From Gordionus sp. m RMFG-2023 (Eukaryota; Nematomorpha; Gordioida; Chordodea; Parachordodidae), in the NCBI RefSeq assembly GCF_954871325.1, contig NC_088775.1, positions 55,653,561-55,717,560 of the forward strand: 64,000 nt of DNA. The letters are read 5' to 3'. Positions 24,121 through 36,074 of the stretch are shown here, one piece after another; within the stretch, counting starts at the first letter, position 1; every line of letters starts with the position of its first letter. The notes beneath the pieces are model-generated. The model worked only from the letters and a program-made list of their open reading frames with translations, was not told the DNA's origin and ran no database searches. The position numbers and the translations under genes are program-made.

Positions 24121-24310
24121 AGTCGATGGGGAGCCTAGTGGTTTATGATGTATGCTTGGATTTCGAGGTCTGAAAATTTAGGATGAACAGGATTCATCCC
24201 TACATGGCATAGCTTCGGAGATGCGTCTGCCTTAATTAAAGACGGGGACGGTAGAAGACTTCCACTTTATGATGTACATGAACAGGGTGGTAATTATTTA
24301 ACACATGATT
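24120..24310 (+). other. Possible SINE-like stretch
   Basis: A GC-richer stretch with weak box-A-like (agcctagtggtttatg) and box-B-like (ggatttcgaggtctg) words, continuing into gattcatccctacatggca and gacggggacggtagaag. No second copy is seen in the window. The call rests on spacing of the two words only. Confidence 0.25.
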
Positions 24311-24756
24311 GAAAATCAAATTTCCTTAATCTATCCTAGTAACTATAAAATCATTATCAACCAAAACATTATACAAAAGATGGATGGAAAAGATTATATT
24401 AGTCTTGTTAAAGGGCTCAATTTTAAAAAACAGCTAACTAAGCCAAAAAATTTAATGGAAGTCTCCTTATTTCGTTAATAGATGTCCCAACTTTCCCATT
24501 TATGAGAATAATCTTCAGATTTGTCTAATATTTAAGGCTAAAATATTGGCCTTTTTAACAGCACTTGATTATATAAATCTTTAAGAATAATTTAAATAAG
24601 ATATTCCTTGAAATAAAACATTATTGATTGTAACTTGGACTCTAAAGAAAGTTAGAACTAATAATGAAAAATAGGTCAGAATATTATCAAAGTAATTGGA
24701 AATTACTAATCATTTTTTTTATATTTGATAAGTTTCAAATTATAATCAATGGTACT

Positions 24757-26971
24757 TAGGGATGTAAATTTCCGGGAAACTATATTTCGGGGAAATATCC
24801 CGGGAAATTTGGGGAAAAAACGGGAAATAATGGGAAAATAGGGAAATAACGGGAAAAAACGGGAAACTATCTTTTTTATAATACTTTACAGGTCAATATT
24901 GATTTTTTTTTTATGTCTTATTGAAAATATATAGATTATAAACATTATAATTAAACAAATATAAATTATTTTCAACTATTTCAATTACTTTACATGTTTT
25001 ATTTGAAATATTATAAGACTAAATAATATTTAAACAATTAATTTTGAATAGTTAATTATCTTCGTTTGAAGATGAAAATGATTCCAGATCAGAGCTTGAA
25101 ATTCTGGAATCCAGCAATTTGTCATTTTCTGAAATTTCCTTTCCCATAAAATGTAGATTGGCTCTTATATAAACTAATTTGCGAACTTTGTCATTTTTAA
25201 TCTATTTCTATATTTAGAATGAATATTTCCAAAGAAGGACCATATTCTTTCGGATGCTGCACTTGTTGGTGGTATTGATAAAATTTGTATGGCTAGGGTC
25301 GATATGTATTGATTGCAACATAGACCTAATAAAATATAGAATAACACAATTTTAAGATTAGAAAAAGAGTTAAGTTATTGTTTACAGAAATATAAAAGTA
25401 TTTAACCTTTCCACCAACTCACTGGATCTGTAAATGATGCGCCTTGCCAAAGACTTGCTATATTAAAAAAATTTTCCCTTGCACGATATTTGGATAGGTT
25501 TCCTATTACTCTTGCAATATCTAAATCTAGATATCCAGAAAATCGGTTAATAATATCCAACCCCTTTGCAACTTCATTGTCTCTTAAATTAAATCCACAA
25601 AACCTTGGGTCAAATATATGAGCAGCATAATGAATGTCCCGACAACAAAAATTTTTTCGGCTTTTGATAAACTGCTCTATTTCTAAAATCTCGCTATGCG
25701 ACAATATATTTGATATTGTTTTATAAGCGTTAAATGTCTCCCTGATATGAATAAACGCTTGAGGGACATCAAATAAATTGGCTTTATCTCCTTCCACTAT
25801 CTCTATTTGCGTAAATATGACTTTAATAAAATTATATAGTTGCATTAGATCATTTAAAAACCCATCGTTATCAAGAAGAGTAAGTCTCTTATCTCGATCA
25901 GTAAATATATCAAGAATAGCCATTTCCTGTAAAATATCTTTATTTTTTAACAAGCTATTTATGATCAAAACTATACCTGCCCAACGAGTTGTGCTAGGCA
26001 ACTTTAGGGAAACAATTTTATTATTATTTCTTAGGAGTTGTTTTTCTTTTAACGTTGATAAAAGAATATTGTTAGATTTTAAATATTTTATGATATTTTT
26101 AGCTTTTGTGACTAAAATTTGAATGGATAATATCTTATTTGCTATGTCCTTTACAAGTAGATTTGATCCATGAGCGGCACATCTAATGCATTCAATAGTT
26201 GGGTATTTCAGTTTTACAAGGGCCCATGCTTTTTTCATATTGCTTGCATTGTCAGTTATTATTGTGTTGATTTTTAAAATTCCTACTTCTTCAATTACTT
26301 TAATAAATTCGTTTGATATATATTCACCTGTGTGCATGTTAGATCCTGTGTGAATCGATTTATAAAAAATGGGACAGGGGGTTGCTAGAATAAAGTTGAT
26401 AATGGATTCCCCTCTTATATTTGTCCATCCATCACTAATTAGAGTCAAATTTTTACTTTTGCTTAATTTTTCATTGACTATATGTTCAATCCTCTTAAAC
26501 TCACTGTCTAAGATGACTGTAAATACATTAATTAATACTAAAAATTTTCAACTAAATTTAAAAACTGTGAAATAAATTACTATAAATATTCTCTATTAAC
26601 ATAACTTAAAATTTCATATATTATTTATAAATTTCATTGGTATTTATTTATAATATAAATATACTTTTCAGACTAGCTATTTAATTTTAACAAGTAACTT
26701 CTAAAATTTTGCAAATGTAAATAGGGAAATTGACATAATTCAAAAACAAAACACAATTATAATTTATGATATGAACCACGAGGAAAAAATGATTTTATAA
26801 AATCTAATAAAAATCGTATTTATTTTATCATAAGATCATTTTCAAAATTGGGAAACTGTTAATATTAGAAAAATCATGTTGATTTAGGCAAAAAAACCTA
26901 TCATAAAAATTGGGGAAACTATAGGGGAAATTTCCGGGAAATTTCGAAATTTCCCCTGTCTTACATCCCTA
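24757..26971 (-). mobile_element. hAT element (TAGGGATGTAA family), copy 2
   Basis: The left end TAGGGATGTAAATTTCC and the right end (inverse) TAGGGATGTAAGACAGG bound a 2.2-kb unit whose interior is the hAT transposase on the minus strand. Short gggaaa repeats crowd both arms. The right end shares its flanking duplication with the left end at 20356 instead of with its own left flank. Confidence 0.8.
25056..26520 (-). pseudogene. hAT transposase (DUF659-like), lacking the N-terminus
   Basis: The frame from 26448 down to 25402 is open for 348 residues. It has LTLISDGWTNIRG (first catalytic Asp region), IITDNASNMKKAW (second Asp), CAAHGSNLLVKDI (Cys/His pair) and STTRWAGIVL, ending at SWWKG. 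The dimerisation tail continues at 25056-25330 after a gap that may be an intron, and is less clean there than in copy 1. Open sequence continues upstream to about 26520 without an ATG, and no BED finger is seen between there and the right terminus. The protein would bind element ends in the nucleus. The missing finger suggests it is not autonomous. Confidence 0.8.
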
Positions 26972-27012
26972 GGTGCCACCTTCTATTCTACCAGTAACTG
27001 AAGTCCCGCAAC

Positions 27013-27182
27013 TTCATTTTTTTTATGTAAAAATAATATTGGGCATAAAGAATTATTATTATTATTTTGTTTGAAAAATCGAAAAAAAAATATAAATATA
27101 AAAAAACTGTATTGTATACCAGCGTCTAATTCTAATTAAGTAAATATAGTGTGTTAGTCAATATCAACAAAGTTGTTAAAAG
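27013..27182. repeat. Dispersed repeat A, copy 2
   Basis: Same sequence as 6222-6380, here directly to the right of the composite hAT insertion. It shares atgtaaaaataatattgg and the block starting accagcgtctaattc. Confidence 0.65.
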
Positions 27183-27372
27183 ATAGAATTTTAAAAACGA
27201 TCCATCAAAATTTTAACCAAAATAATATTCCAGAAAAATATTACTCAAGCCTGAACATTTTGCTCATAGATGGCACAAAGGTCTAGATATCTATTAGCGA
27301 TTTTTTTTTGGCCAAAATATCAAGTTAGCCGTTTATAAAAATAGGCTCATAACGAGCCGTTTAACAACACTA
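27183..27372. mobile_element. hAT MITE remnant (TAGTGTTGTTAA family)
   Basis: The right terminus TTTAACAACACTA at 27372 and the agttagccgtttataaaaat arm match the MITE at 43146-43367. The centre (ctcatagatggcacaaaggt) matches the 10-kb remnant better. The left end is degraded and no duplication is visible, so this is an old copy. Confidence 0.7.
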
Positions 27373-28262
27373 ACCGAAACTGTTAATTTTGGAAATGTTT
27401 TCAAGATATTTAAAAATACATCTCAACCAAATTTATATTGTTAATTCTTTATTTTTGTTAGTTTTAAGCTGCTGAATATTGACTTAAACCAATTGTAATA
27501 TTGTTATAAATATTTTCTAAATTACATATATTTTATAATTATTGGAGGGGGAGAGGGTAGATAAAAATTTTGGATGGGCAATTAAAAAAAAATTTCAACA
27601 CCATAGAACGAATATTTAAGTTATTTTAGTACCAAATTGAAATATACGATTTTATTTAAAAATTACCGATAGAAAAATATACAATGATCATAGTTGAAAA
27701 GAAATAACTTGATTAAATGATTTTTACACATATCATAAACGTTGATATAGTTTATTTGTGTTTGTATAATACTTGTTAGAGATTTATTATGGTATTCATT
27801 TACTTCATCTTTAAAAATTACAATTTTATATAAAATTATTATTTAAATCAGGGGTTTATTTTTTGAGGGGCTACAAACAGCTAATCCGGTTACTCCTACT
27901 TGAAGCGACTCAATGAGCCGACTGAGCCGATTTTATATATAAATTTATATATAAGAATTCATTAAAAATTATACAATCTATTTTATATGTAGGTTAGCGT
28001 CAATGTGTTATTTTCGGCAATATGTACATTGCCTGATTTTTTTCGGCAATGTGTTGGCAGGGTGAATTTGTTATACCGGCATACACATTTCCTAAATAAC
28101 CACGCAGGCATGAGATTAATTAATTATTTATTTGAGAGGAATTTATTATTTATCAATTCATTTTTATAATTTATAGATTTTGTTAGATATATTTTTTGTA
28201 AAGGTTTTTTGATCTTATAGTATTTTTTAAATAAATATTTTAAACGGTTAAATTGATCTTGT
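27373..28262. other. AT-rich spacer, no gene seen
   Basis: Only short chance frames. A caggggtttattttttgagg word at 27849 and gccgactgagccg near 27920 hint at a decayed hAT terminus, but no partner end was found. Confidence 0.35.
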
Positions 28263-29932
28263 ATTATTATCAGAGCCGTAGCCACGAAGGAGGAGGGGAG
28301 GCAGGCCCCCCGCCCCAAAAAAAATCTTTAGCTACTAAACCTGGCCCCCAAAAAATTTTTGGACCCCCCAAATTAAAAAAAATTCTTGTAATATATTATT
28401 TTTATATTTTTAAAATAAATTTTAAATATTTATTCAAAAAACATGTCTAGTTTGTAAATTTCTTTCTATCCTGTTTTATTTATATCCAATAATAAATCAT
28501 CATTCATTCATATTTTATCATTTTCATGTGTGTGTGTAAGACATTATATCGGCGTTTAATCACGTTTAAATTGTATTTATTTCAATGATAATTATTTTAT
28601 TTATTATGGCAATCGCAATATTATTTTAATATAAATAGTTATTTAAAACAGCAGTGAATATTTTAGAATTATGAAGAAAATACTGAGATATCAACAATTT
28701 TGGTAAGCCAACAAATTAACCGAAATAAGGTTATGTTTGATCACAGATGATCCAAAAGTAGGCTCCTTCGAAAAAGAATATCAATTGAAATTTGTCGATC
28801 CAATTGCATATCCATACAATGGGTCATTAAGCCCCGCCGACCATACCTAAATATATTATTTTAAATTATTTTTTAATTTCTCCTTATAATTATATATTTT
28901 TATATAGTATGTCAATTATAATTTTATTATTCTTTTAAATAGTATTTTCATCATTGTTTTTTTTTTATTTTTATAACTGTGCATTGAAGTTTTTTTAAAT
29001 ATGAAAGTAATAATATAATTTATACTATCTTAAATCAATATTTGATTTGATGTTATTTCTTAGCATGCAGGAGCTACCTTTTCGTGGGATTGGTTCGACA
29101 AAAATTACGGATGCTGCAAAAGATGAAAACATAATTTATTCTTCTGGACTATTTATAGCAATGTTTCATACACCATCCTAAAGGATCCTGGATTAAATTA
29201 TTATGAAATACCCAAAAATGCCCAATATACATCATCCCAGATTCAAAAGGAAGTAATATCTATAATGGAAGATATGGTGCTTTAAATATCTCAGATAAAT
29301 ATAACAAAAGTGAGTGCCTTTTTTTGTCTTAAGGATGATGCAAAAGATACATCAGATTGTAAAAACTTGAGCATTATTATATGCTATATTTTATTTTTGA
29401 GAAATTCAAGAAAATTTAATTTAATCGGAATTATTAATTTACAATGTCTTTCTACTGAAAGCATTACTGATTGCATAATGAGTTAAGTATTAATTCAACG
29501 AATATAATAAGCCAGGAATATGATGGTGCAAACGTCATATCTAATCGAAATGAAGGAGTTCAAATCCTTCAAAAAAAATTTAATAAAAAAAGTGTGGTTC
29601 AAAATTGGTATAATATTGTTATTATTTCTAATTTTTTCAATTTATCTAATGCATTGTATAATTTTTTAGACATTTTAGAGTATCCTGTAAATATACAGGT
29701 CATGTCTTAAGAGACTTTAGACCAGAGGTTGACTGGTCATGATTCAGTCGAAGTCTCTGGTCTTTTATCTCAATGCGTCAATATAAATTACGTTATTAGC
29801 CATTATAATTTATGAGATATAATAAGTATCACAGTCAGGGTTGCCAGGTCAAAATTTTCAAATTGTGGGAGAAATTAGATATTTTGTGGGAGAAATATAA
29901 AAATTGTGGGAGAAATTGCTAAAAAAAATTTT

Positions 29933-29955
29933 TTTGCAGGCCTTCGGCCTGCAAA
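29933..29955. other. GC hairpin near hAT end
   Basis: A perfect 10-bp stem (tttgcaggcc / ggcctgcaaa) with a ttc loop, about 100 bp inside the left end of the nested hAT. It is one of three similar hairpins at hAT ends in this window. Confidence 0.7.
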
Positions 29956-30020
29956 GGACCGGGATTTAGAATTGACTTAGTTATCCACTTATTATTTTTT
30001 ATAAATATGAAATCTAATCT

Positions 30021-30290
30021 ATTTTCCAAAATAAAATAGGTAATTATTTTTCAAAATAAAATAGCTAACTTTTTTTAAAATAAAATAGCTAACTTTTTTT
30101 CAAAATAAAATAGCCAACTATTTTTCAAAATAAAATAGCCAACTATTTTTCAAAATAAAATATCCAACTCTTTTTCAAAATAAAATAGCCTAACTATTTT
30201 TCAAAATAAAATATCCAACTCTTTTTCAAAATAAAATAGTTAACTATTTTCCAAAATAAAATACCCAACTATTTTTCAAAATAGGTAATT
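30021..30290. repeat. 24-bp minisatellite
   Basis: About eleven direct copies of a unit close to caaaataaaatagccaacta plus tttt, in the left part of the nested hAT. Units vary by single bases (agccaac, agctaac, atccaac). Confidence 0.9.
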
Positions 30291-31594
30291 ACTGTACGAC
30301 ACAAAATTTCTTAGAGTACTATCTTTATTATTAAAAAAACATATTGATTTATTATAATATATTAATTTTGTTTAAAAATAATAACCAACGATAAGAATGT
30401 AAACAAGATAAAATTTTATAAAAAATTGTAATTTTACAATGTAAAAAAATAAATGGGGGAAGGGAATATGATATTTTGAGGTATCAAAAATCTTCAAAGC
30501 ATAAATCAGTACAGGGCATTCTATCAACATCTATTTCAAAACAAAAATATTCTTCAAAAATAAGAAATAATATAGATGCAACTACAGTTGAGGAAATGGT
30601 AAATACCTATCATGCAGTACAACATTCAGAGAGTTACTCAACATCTCAATGTTGGTAGAATCTTTCCCCATAATATTTAACGACTAATATAAAATACTTT
30701 GTAGAACACAAAATGAGCAAGGCTATCAACAATGTTTTAGGATATAAATCCAGAAGGTCAATTCTTGACGATTTGAAAGATGTGCAAACATATGCAATTC
30801 TAACAGATGCATCTAATAAGGAGATATCAAAACATTTCCCTTGATCCTCCCCTATTTCAACAAAATTAATGTCATTTTAATAAAACTATTAAAAAAATTT
30901 TCTCCAGATATGAAATATCCAAAGACATAGCTAACCATATATAATGGTAAATATGGCAGAATTGGCATTACCAATGAATTGCATGGTATATTTCTGATCT
31001 GATAATTCCTCAGTGAATTTGGCAAAAACCAAAGTGTATTTACAGAATTGAGTCAGCATAATGTTGGTTGACAGGTTCCTCCTAATACGCGCCATCGTAG
31101 AATTTTAAAATACAAACCTTTAAAAAATAAATAGATTATAAAAGCTGTCTTATTTGAAAATAATTTTCAAAAATAAATGGCAGAAGTATATTTAGGAATT
31201 TTACATATAGGAAATCTACTATATGCTGTTAATATGCAGTTGCAATCAGAAGAATATAATTTAATAAAGGCTCACTAAATTATGCTGCAGAAATACCAAA
31301 GTAAGAATATTACTATTATCGGATAATTATTAATAAGATTTAATATGATGTCATGTTTGAGGAGATTGTAATGCTTCTTATTTTTATGATTTGCCAAAAT
31401 ATTCAAATTATTAATTTTACAATGTAAAAAATAAATTTATTTGATTTTATGCAAATGTATAAATAAGATTTTATAAAATATAGAAATATGAGATTTAAAT
31501 AATGGAACTAAACGTTTACCGTCGTTATTAAGATATTTATAAAAATCCTGGCATGACATTTTATAATTTTGTTTAACCATTAACTCGGCCTCTT

Positions 31595-32200
31595 AGGATT
31601 TATTAAGCTTATATTAAAGATGATTAAGATAATAATATTTTCTAAGATGAGTTCCACTTTCATTGCTAATTTTTAAAAATATTACTTCTAATATTAATAA
31701 TATATTTTTTAATATATAATAGTACATAAGCAGTTTATATTGAAAATAATTTTTCTTTTTATATATTTAATTATAACATTTTATTGTCCAAAAAACAACA
31801 TCAGTATTGGAAACTAATGCTTTAACCTCAAAACAATCTAAATCTCACCTAGAAGATAACTATCATGGTATATATAAATAAAAATATAAAATATGTATAA
31901 TATTTAGGATTTTTTAAGCTTAGATTAAAGATGATTAGGATAATAATATTTTCTAAGATGAGTTCCACTTTCATTGCTAATTTTTAAAAATATTACTTCT
32001 AATATTAATAATATATTTTTTAATATATAATAGTACATAAGCAATTTATATTGAAAATAATTTTTCTTTTTATATATTTAATTATAACATTTTATTGTCC
32101 AAAAAACAACATCAATATTGGAAACTAATGCTTTAACCTCAAAACAATCTAAATCTCACCTAGAAGATAACTATCATGGTATATATAAATAAAAATATAA
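31595..32200. repeat. Tandem duplication, period 311 bp
   Basis: Two almost identical noncoding copies, starting aggatttattaagctta at 31595 and aggattttttaagctta at 31906. Both run through gagttccactttcattgc to tatcatggtatatataaat. The near identity makes this a recent event within the nested hAT. Confidence 0.9.
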
Positions 32201-33410
32201 AAAAAGCACTAGTTTCCCATACTAATCTAACTTCAAATTTTATGTCGAATGGATTGGATTGGATGGAGAATTTAAAATTAGCGGAAAAATAAAATAAAAG
32301 AACTAGACATATTTTTCGAATAAATATTTAAAATTTATTTTAAAAATATAAAAATAATCAAATACAGTCTCTCAAAATTATTATTTATATATTAAAAACA
32401 TTAAAATGCTAAAAAAAAAATTGTGGGAGAAATTAAAAAATTGTGGGAGATTTTTGTGGGAGTGAGATGTATGTGGGTAAACTAAAAAATTGTGGGAGAT
32501 TCCCACTGATGGGGGGAGGCATGGCAACTCTGATCACAGTCAGTAGGTACTAATCTAATGGTTGCTAAAAATTGTATTGATTCCACTATCAATATATTAA
32601 AAAATAAAAGAAGCGATATTCTTTTTATTCGATTAGAATTGAGAATGAAAAACTTTTAGCAAAATTTAATCTCACTCCCCGCAAATCATTAAGGGTACGT
32701 AAAACGCCTATAAATTTTTATGATTTTTTAGTCGAAACCAAATTACAATTTGATTGTGAAAAAGACTCCCATTGGAGTTCTTATATGAAAATATTGATTA
32801 CTTTGTTTATGTTGATCGTTGTTTAGATAGATTTACACAAGATGAGTATAATCTTCTATCATGTTTTAATACATTGTCCCCCATTGACACTGATTATTTT
32901 ATATCGGATAAAATGACACCATTAGAATCATTATTAAACTTAAATATGGAAACGTTACATCATGAAATGAAAATCGCTAAAGGATTATTAGCTGCAGAAG
33001 TTAAAGAAACACATAATTTTGAAAATGTCCTAAATATTATGTATAAAAAAAATATCATCATGCATTTAAATAAATGTATAAATGCTACTCAGCAATCATC
33101 ATCATTAGGGTACTAACGGTTCCTCGCGTGGCCTCTTTCTCTACAATAAAGAGGGTTCTATCGAGCACTAGAGAGTCAATGAAAGATCAACGTAAGCAAA
33201 ATTTATTATTGATGGCTTATGAAAAAAAATAACATAAAATTTATCCTTTAATTCATTTATGTTAAAATTTAAAAATAAAAATCGTCGTATTATATTATAG
33301 TATTATTTTGTATTCATATTACATTAATAAATTTTTAATAAAAATATCAAAAAATTTCTATGAATGCTTAATTATTTATTTTGTTTTAAAAAAATAGTGA
33401 CCCCCTCAAC

Positions 33411-34145
33411 CAAGGGTTCGAACCGAACCTGAACCCAGAAAAGAAAACCCGGGTTTTTGGGGAAAAATCTAAGCCCAAACCGAACCTTAACCCCGATTAT
33501 AAAATTTTCAAAACCCCAAACCGAACCCGGAAATTTTATTTGAACCCGGGTTCAACCGGGTTCAGTGTATTGTTTAAATTATAAAATATTTGTATAATTG
33601 TAAATACAAATATTAATAATTTACTTGACATTTTATAATATTTTCAAATTTCCAATTAAGTGAAGTGTTAATAAATTTTAAAAACTTAATTCATTTACTC
33701 CATTTTAAAATTTTTTTTTTATTCTCAAAGATTCCTATTGGATTGTTAATAAATTTTAAACAGTTAAATTCATTTACGCCATTTACTTTTAATTTTTTTA
33801 TTCTCAAAGATTATTAATTAGAGGAAAATGAAAGTGAATAAGTCAAAACAAAAATATTATATTGGATATTGTTAATTTAAAGAAATACGTCTAAATAAAA
33901 TTTTTTAAATCTATACATGACTATGCTTTGTATTTTTAACTATATTTTGCCTATAAATAAAATAAAAATTTTATTTTTTATACCAAATTTATGTCTAGTT
34001 TTTTAATTATGATTTAAATATAGAATATATTTTTTTATCAATTCAAAGATTCTTAAACCCGAGCTGAACCCGGAACCAAACCCGCGTTCAAAAATATTTC
34101 CTTGAACCAAACCTGGGCAAAAATTTTGCAGGATTCGCATCCCTA
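33411..34145. mobile_element. hAT MITE with gaacccgggttc arms, nested
   Basis: The flanks are ccctcaac (33403-33410) and acctcaac (34146-34153), matching 7 of 8. The ends caagggttcgaa and, inversely, tagggatgcgaa match about 8 of 12. The first and last 130 bp are packed with gaaccc, gaacccgggttc and ccgaacc words in both orientations around an AT-rich centre without frames. It lies inside the 28271-34196 element. Confidence 0.75.
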
Positions 34146-34205
34146 ACCTCAACTAAGCAGCTGCCCACTAGCTGAAAATTCCTGGCTCCGGCCCTGATTA
34201 TTTTT

Positions 34206-34325
34206 TAAATATATTTTTTTTGAGATTTATTTTGATATGTTATATCATATTTTTGAGATAATTTATTTTAATGGTTATATTATTTTTTTAATATATTTAT
34301 TTGAGATAATTTGTTTTAAGTTCTG
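34206..34325. repeat. AT-rich repeat C, copy 1
   Basis: About two units of a roughly 60-bp motif (tttttttaatatattt, tgagataat, tattttaatggttatatta) that recurs as a longer run at about 45915-46095. Confidence 0.6.
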
Positions 34326-36074
34326 GCACCACTTCGAATAATTGGTAAGGGGGTTGCCCTCTTTATCATAATATGTAAATAAATAGATATTTATGCCCAT
34401 TTCGGAGAGATGCGATCTGTTTTACCTGAACACCTGTTTCAGGCGAACAATTCTAATAAATGTATATGCCCCGCCAAGCAAAAGTGAAAGACTCCCTTTC
34501 CTAGATGACCTTAAAAATATATTTAACTCTCTTCCTCAGGAGTCGAAATTTGATAATTCTTGGGGACCTGAACATTAGGATTGGAAAAGGATGACTCCTT
34601 TATTAGAGACAGGTTAATTGGCAATGCAGCCATCTCTCAATTAAATAGTGATGACAGTAGGAAAGTCTTGGAGATGTGTAAAAGTATGAACCTTAAAGTT
34701 GAGAATACCTTCTTCTTCCACAGAGAATAAAAAACTAACTTTTAGAAGAAATAATATCCACAGATCGATTTTTTCGTCTCTAACTTACATAGTTGGTTTA
34801 TAGATTTAGAAGCAATGCCGAGCATTAATATTTTTGACCATAACCTAATCAGAGCGAGTATTACCTTGAGGAATTTATGGGGTAACTCTCAGCGTCTCTC
34901 TATCCAATCCCAGCATAGATATCTTCCCTGGAAAAGGAATGTAAAATATCTGCAACGATGTGAAGTTAAGCTGCAGTAGGATCAAAACTTAAATGATAGG
35001 GAGGCATTTTTCCTATGTTCTTCGGAATCCTTGTCTGTAGAAGAATGCTCGGTGTCTTCAAAAACAATTTGTTTGGCGCCTGCAACAATCTTACTAACAT
35101 TAACAATTCTCCTCCGAGACATGAATGGTTATCCGATGACACTGTTCGTAGGATAGCTGAACTCAAGCTACAAGGAAGGCGCCATGGCTACCTATGGACC
35201 ACATTTCATAGACTCCTTAGGATGGATAGAAGGATTTATATTGCTAAAAAAGTTTTTGAGATAGACAGGGATATGAGCGAGAACAGAACTTTCGACGCTA
35301 AGAAGCTTAATTACTTTTGTAAAGCTAAAGTGTTGGCTGGATAATAATAAATTAATTATAGACTCTGAATACAGATGGCGTTATGGCTGGATCACTATAT
35401 GGGTGTCTTTGACTCAAGGAAGACTACCTTAATCTCATCCACAAGCCAAAGCGTAGAACAATCGGACGCGAACTTTAATTGGCTGAAATTTCGGCCGCTA
35501 TTAGGAAACTTAGGAATAATAAATCTCCGGCTACGGATAACATTACTGGAGAGCATCTAAAAGCAGCTCCTTTAGCGATTTCTCGGTTCTTACTACCTTT
35601 GTTCAACAAGATATGGCTTACTGGGATGATGCCAGCGGATTGGAACATTACTATCTTTTGCAACTTCCCGAAAAACCCAAATACATCAAAATTCAAGGAT
35701 TATAGAGCCATTGCTATCACGTCTATTGAAAAGTTTTTATTTTTAAAAAAAACTCGCCTTCTTTCCTCTACACCGAACCTTTTATCTATACATTAGTGCT
35801 TACGGTCCAAGTAGAAATATAAACGAACCGATATTAGCTTTAAAGATTATAATGCTGAAATGTGAGAAATATAAATGTTAAATTCGCTGTTAAATTAGGC
35901 GTCGGCACTGTTAGATTTGACCGCTGTTATATTTTATTATATCTTTTTTTTAATTTTAATATATCATGAAATTCTCTTTTTCTTTTCTTATAAATTTTTT
36001 ATTTTATATCATAATAATCATATAATAATAAAAATAATCCCTATATCTTTTTTTTTCTTATATATATATATACT

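Larger units (their letters stand above)
20356..26971 (-). mobile_element. Composite hAT insertion (TAGGGATGTAA family), two left ends, one right end
   Basis: The outermost ends are TAGGGATGTAA at 20356 and its inverse TTACATCCCTA ending at 26971. They are flanked by a perfect 8-bp duplication, ggtgccac, at 20348-20355 and 26972-26979. Inside, a second left end begins at 24757 with a different flank (atggtact) that has no partner. So the left end at 20356 and the right end at 26971 belong to one insertion event, while the interior holds a partial duplicate of the element plus about 2.9 kb of other repeats. Arms carry repeated gggaaa words (ccgggaaac, ggggaaattt). The two duplicated segments look very similar by eye, so the rearrangement is recent. 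Confidence 0.8.
29836..32532 (+). mobile_element. hAT element (CAGRGTTGCCA family), nested
   Basis: The ends are CAGGGTTGCCAGG and, inversely, CAGAGTTGCCATGCC. The 8-bp duplication atcacagt is perfect at 29828-29835 and 32533-32540. Both arms carry repeats of ttgtgggagaaatt. Transposase scraps on the + strand include QKSSKHKS...TVEEMVNTYHAVQHSESYS at 30476-30658 and KMSKAINNVLGYKSRRS...YAILTDASNKEI at about 30710-30830, which look like the BED-to-catalytic part of a hAT protein. No dimerisation tail is seen. It also holds a 24-bp minisatellite and a 311-bp tandem duplication. Confidence 0.85.
29060..33230 (+). pseudogene. DUF4371-type hAT transposase, broken and interrupted
   Basis: In order on the + strand: ELPFRGIGSTKITDAAKDENI; an N-A-Q-Y-T-S-S-Q-I-Q-K-E-V-I block near 29220; KVSAFFCLKDDAKDTSD (first catalytic region) near 29310; and ISQEYDGANVISNRNEGVQ (second Asp region) at 29510-29560. 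After the nested element come a TINILKNKRSDILF region, then 32772-33116, which ends in MHLNKCINATQQSS, and a decayed dimerisation tail (PRVASFSTIKRV-like, LLLMAYEKK) to about 33230. Several stops and frameshifts separate these pieces. Confidence 0.7.
28271..34196 (+). mobile_element. TTF/DUF4371-type hAT element hosting two nested hATs
   Basis: The ends read CAGAGCCGTAGCCA (left) and, inversely, CAGGGCCGGAGCCAGG (right). The flanks are attattat at 28263-28270 and attatttt at 34197-34204, matching 7 of 8. A degraded DUF4371-type transposase runs on the + strand between about 29060 and 33230. Two other hATs with their own duplications lie inside (29836-32532 and 33411-34145); removing them leaves about 2.5 kb. 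This is the oldest of the three insertions. Confidence 0.8.

Noticed and set aside
25778-26122. 114-codon frame on the + strand
   Set aside because: Antisense shadow of the hAT transposase on the minus strand; the same shadow appears at 21360-21644 in the duplicate.
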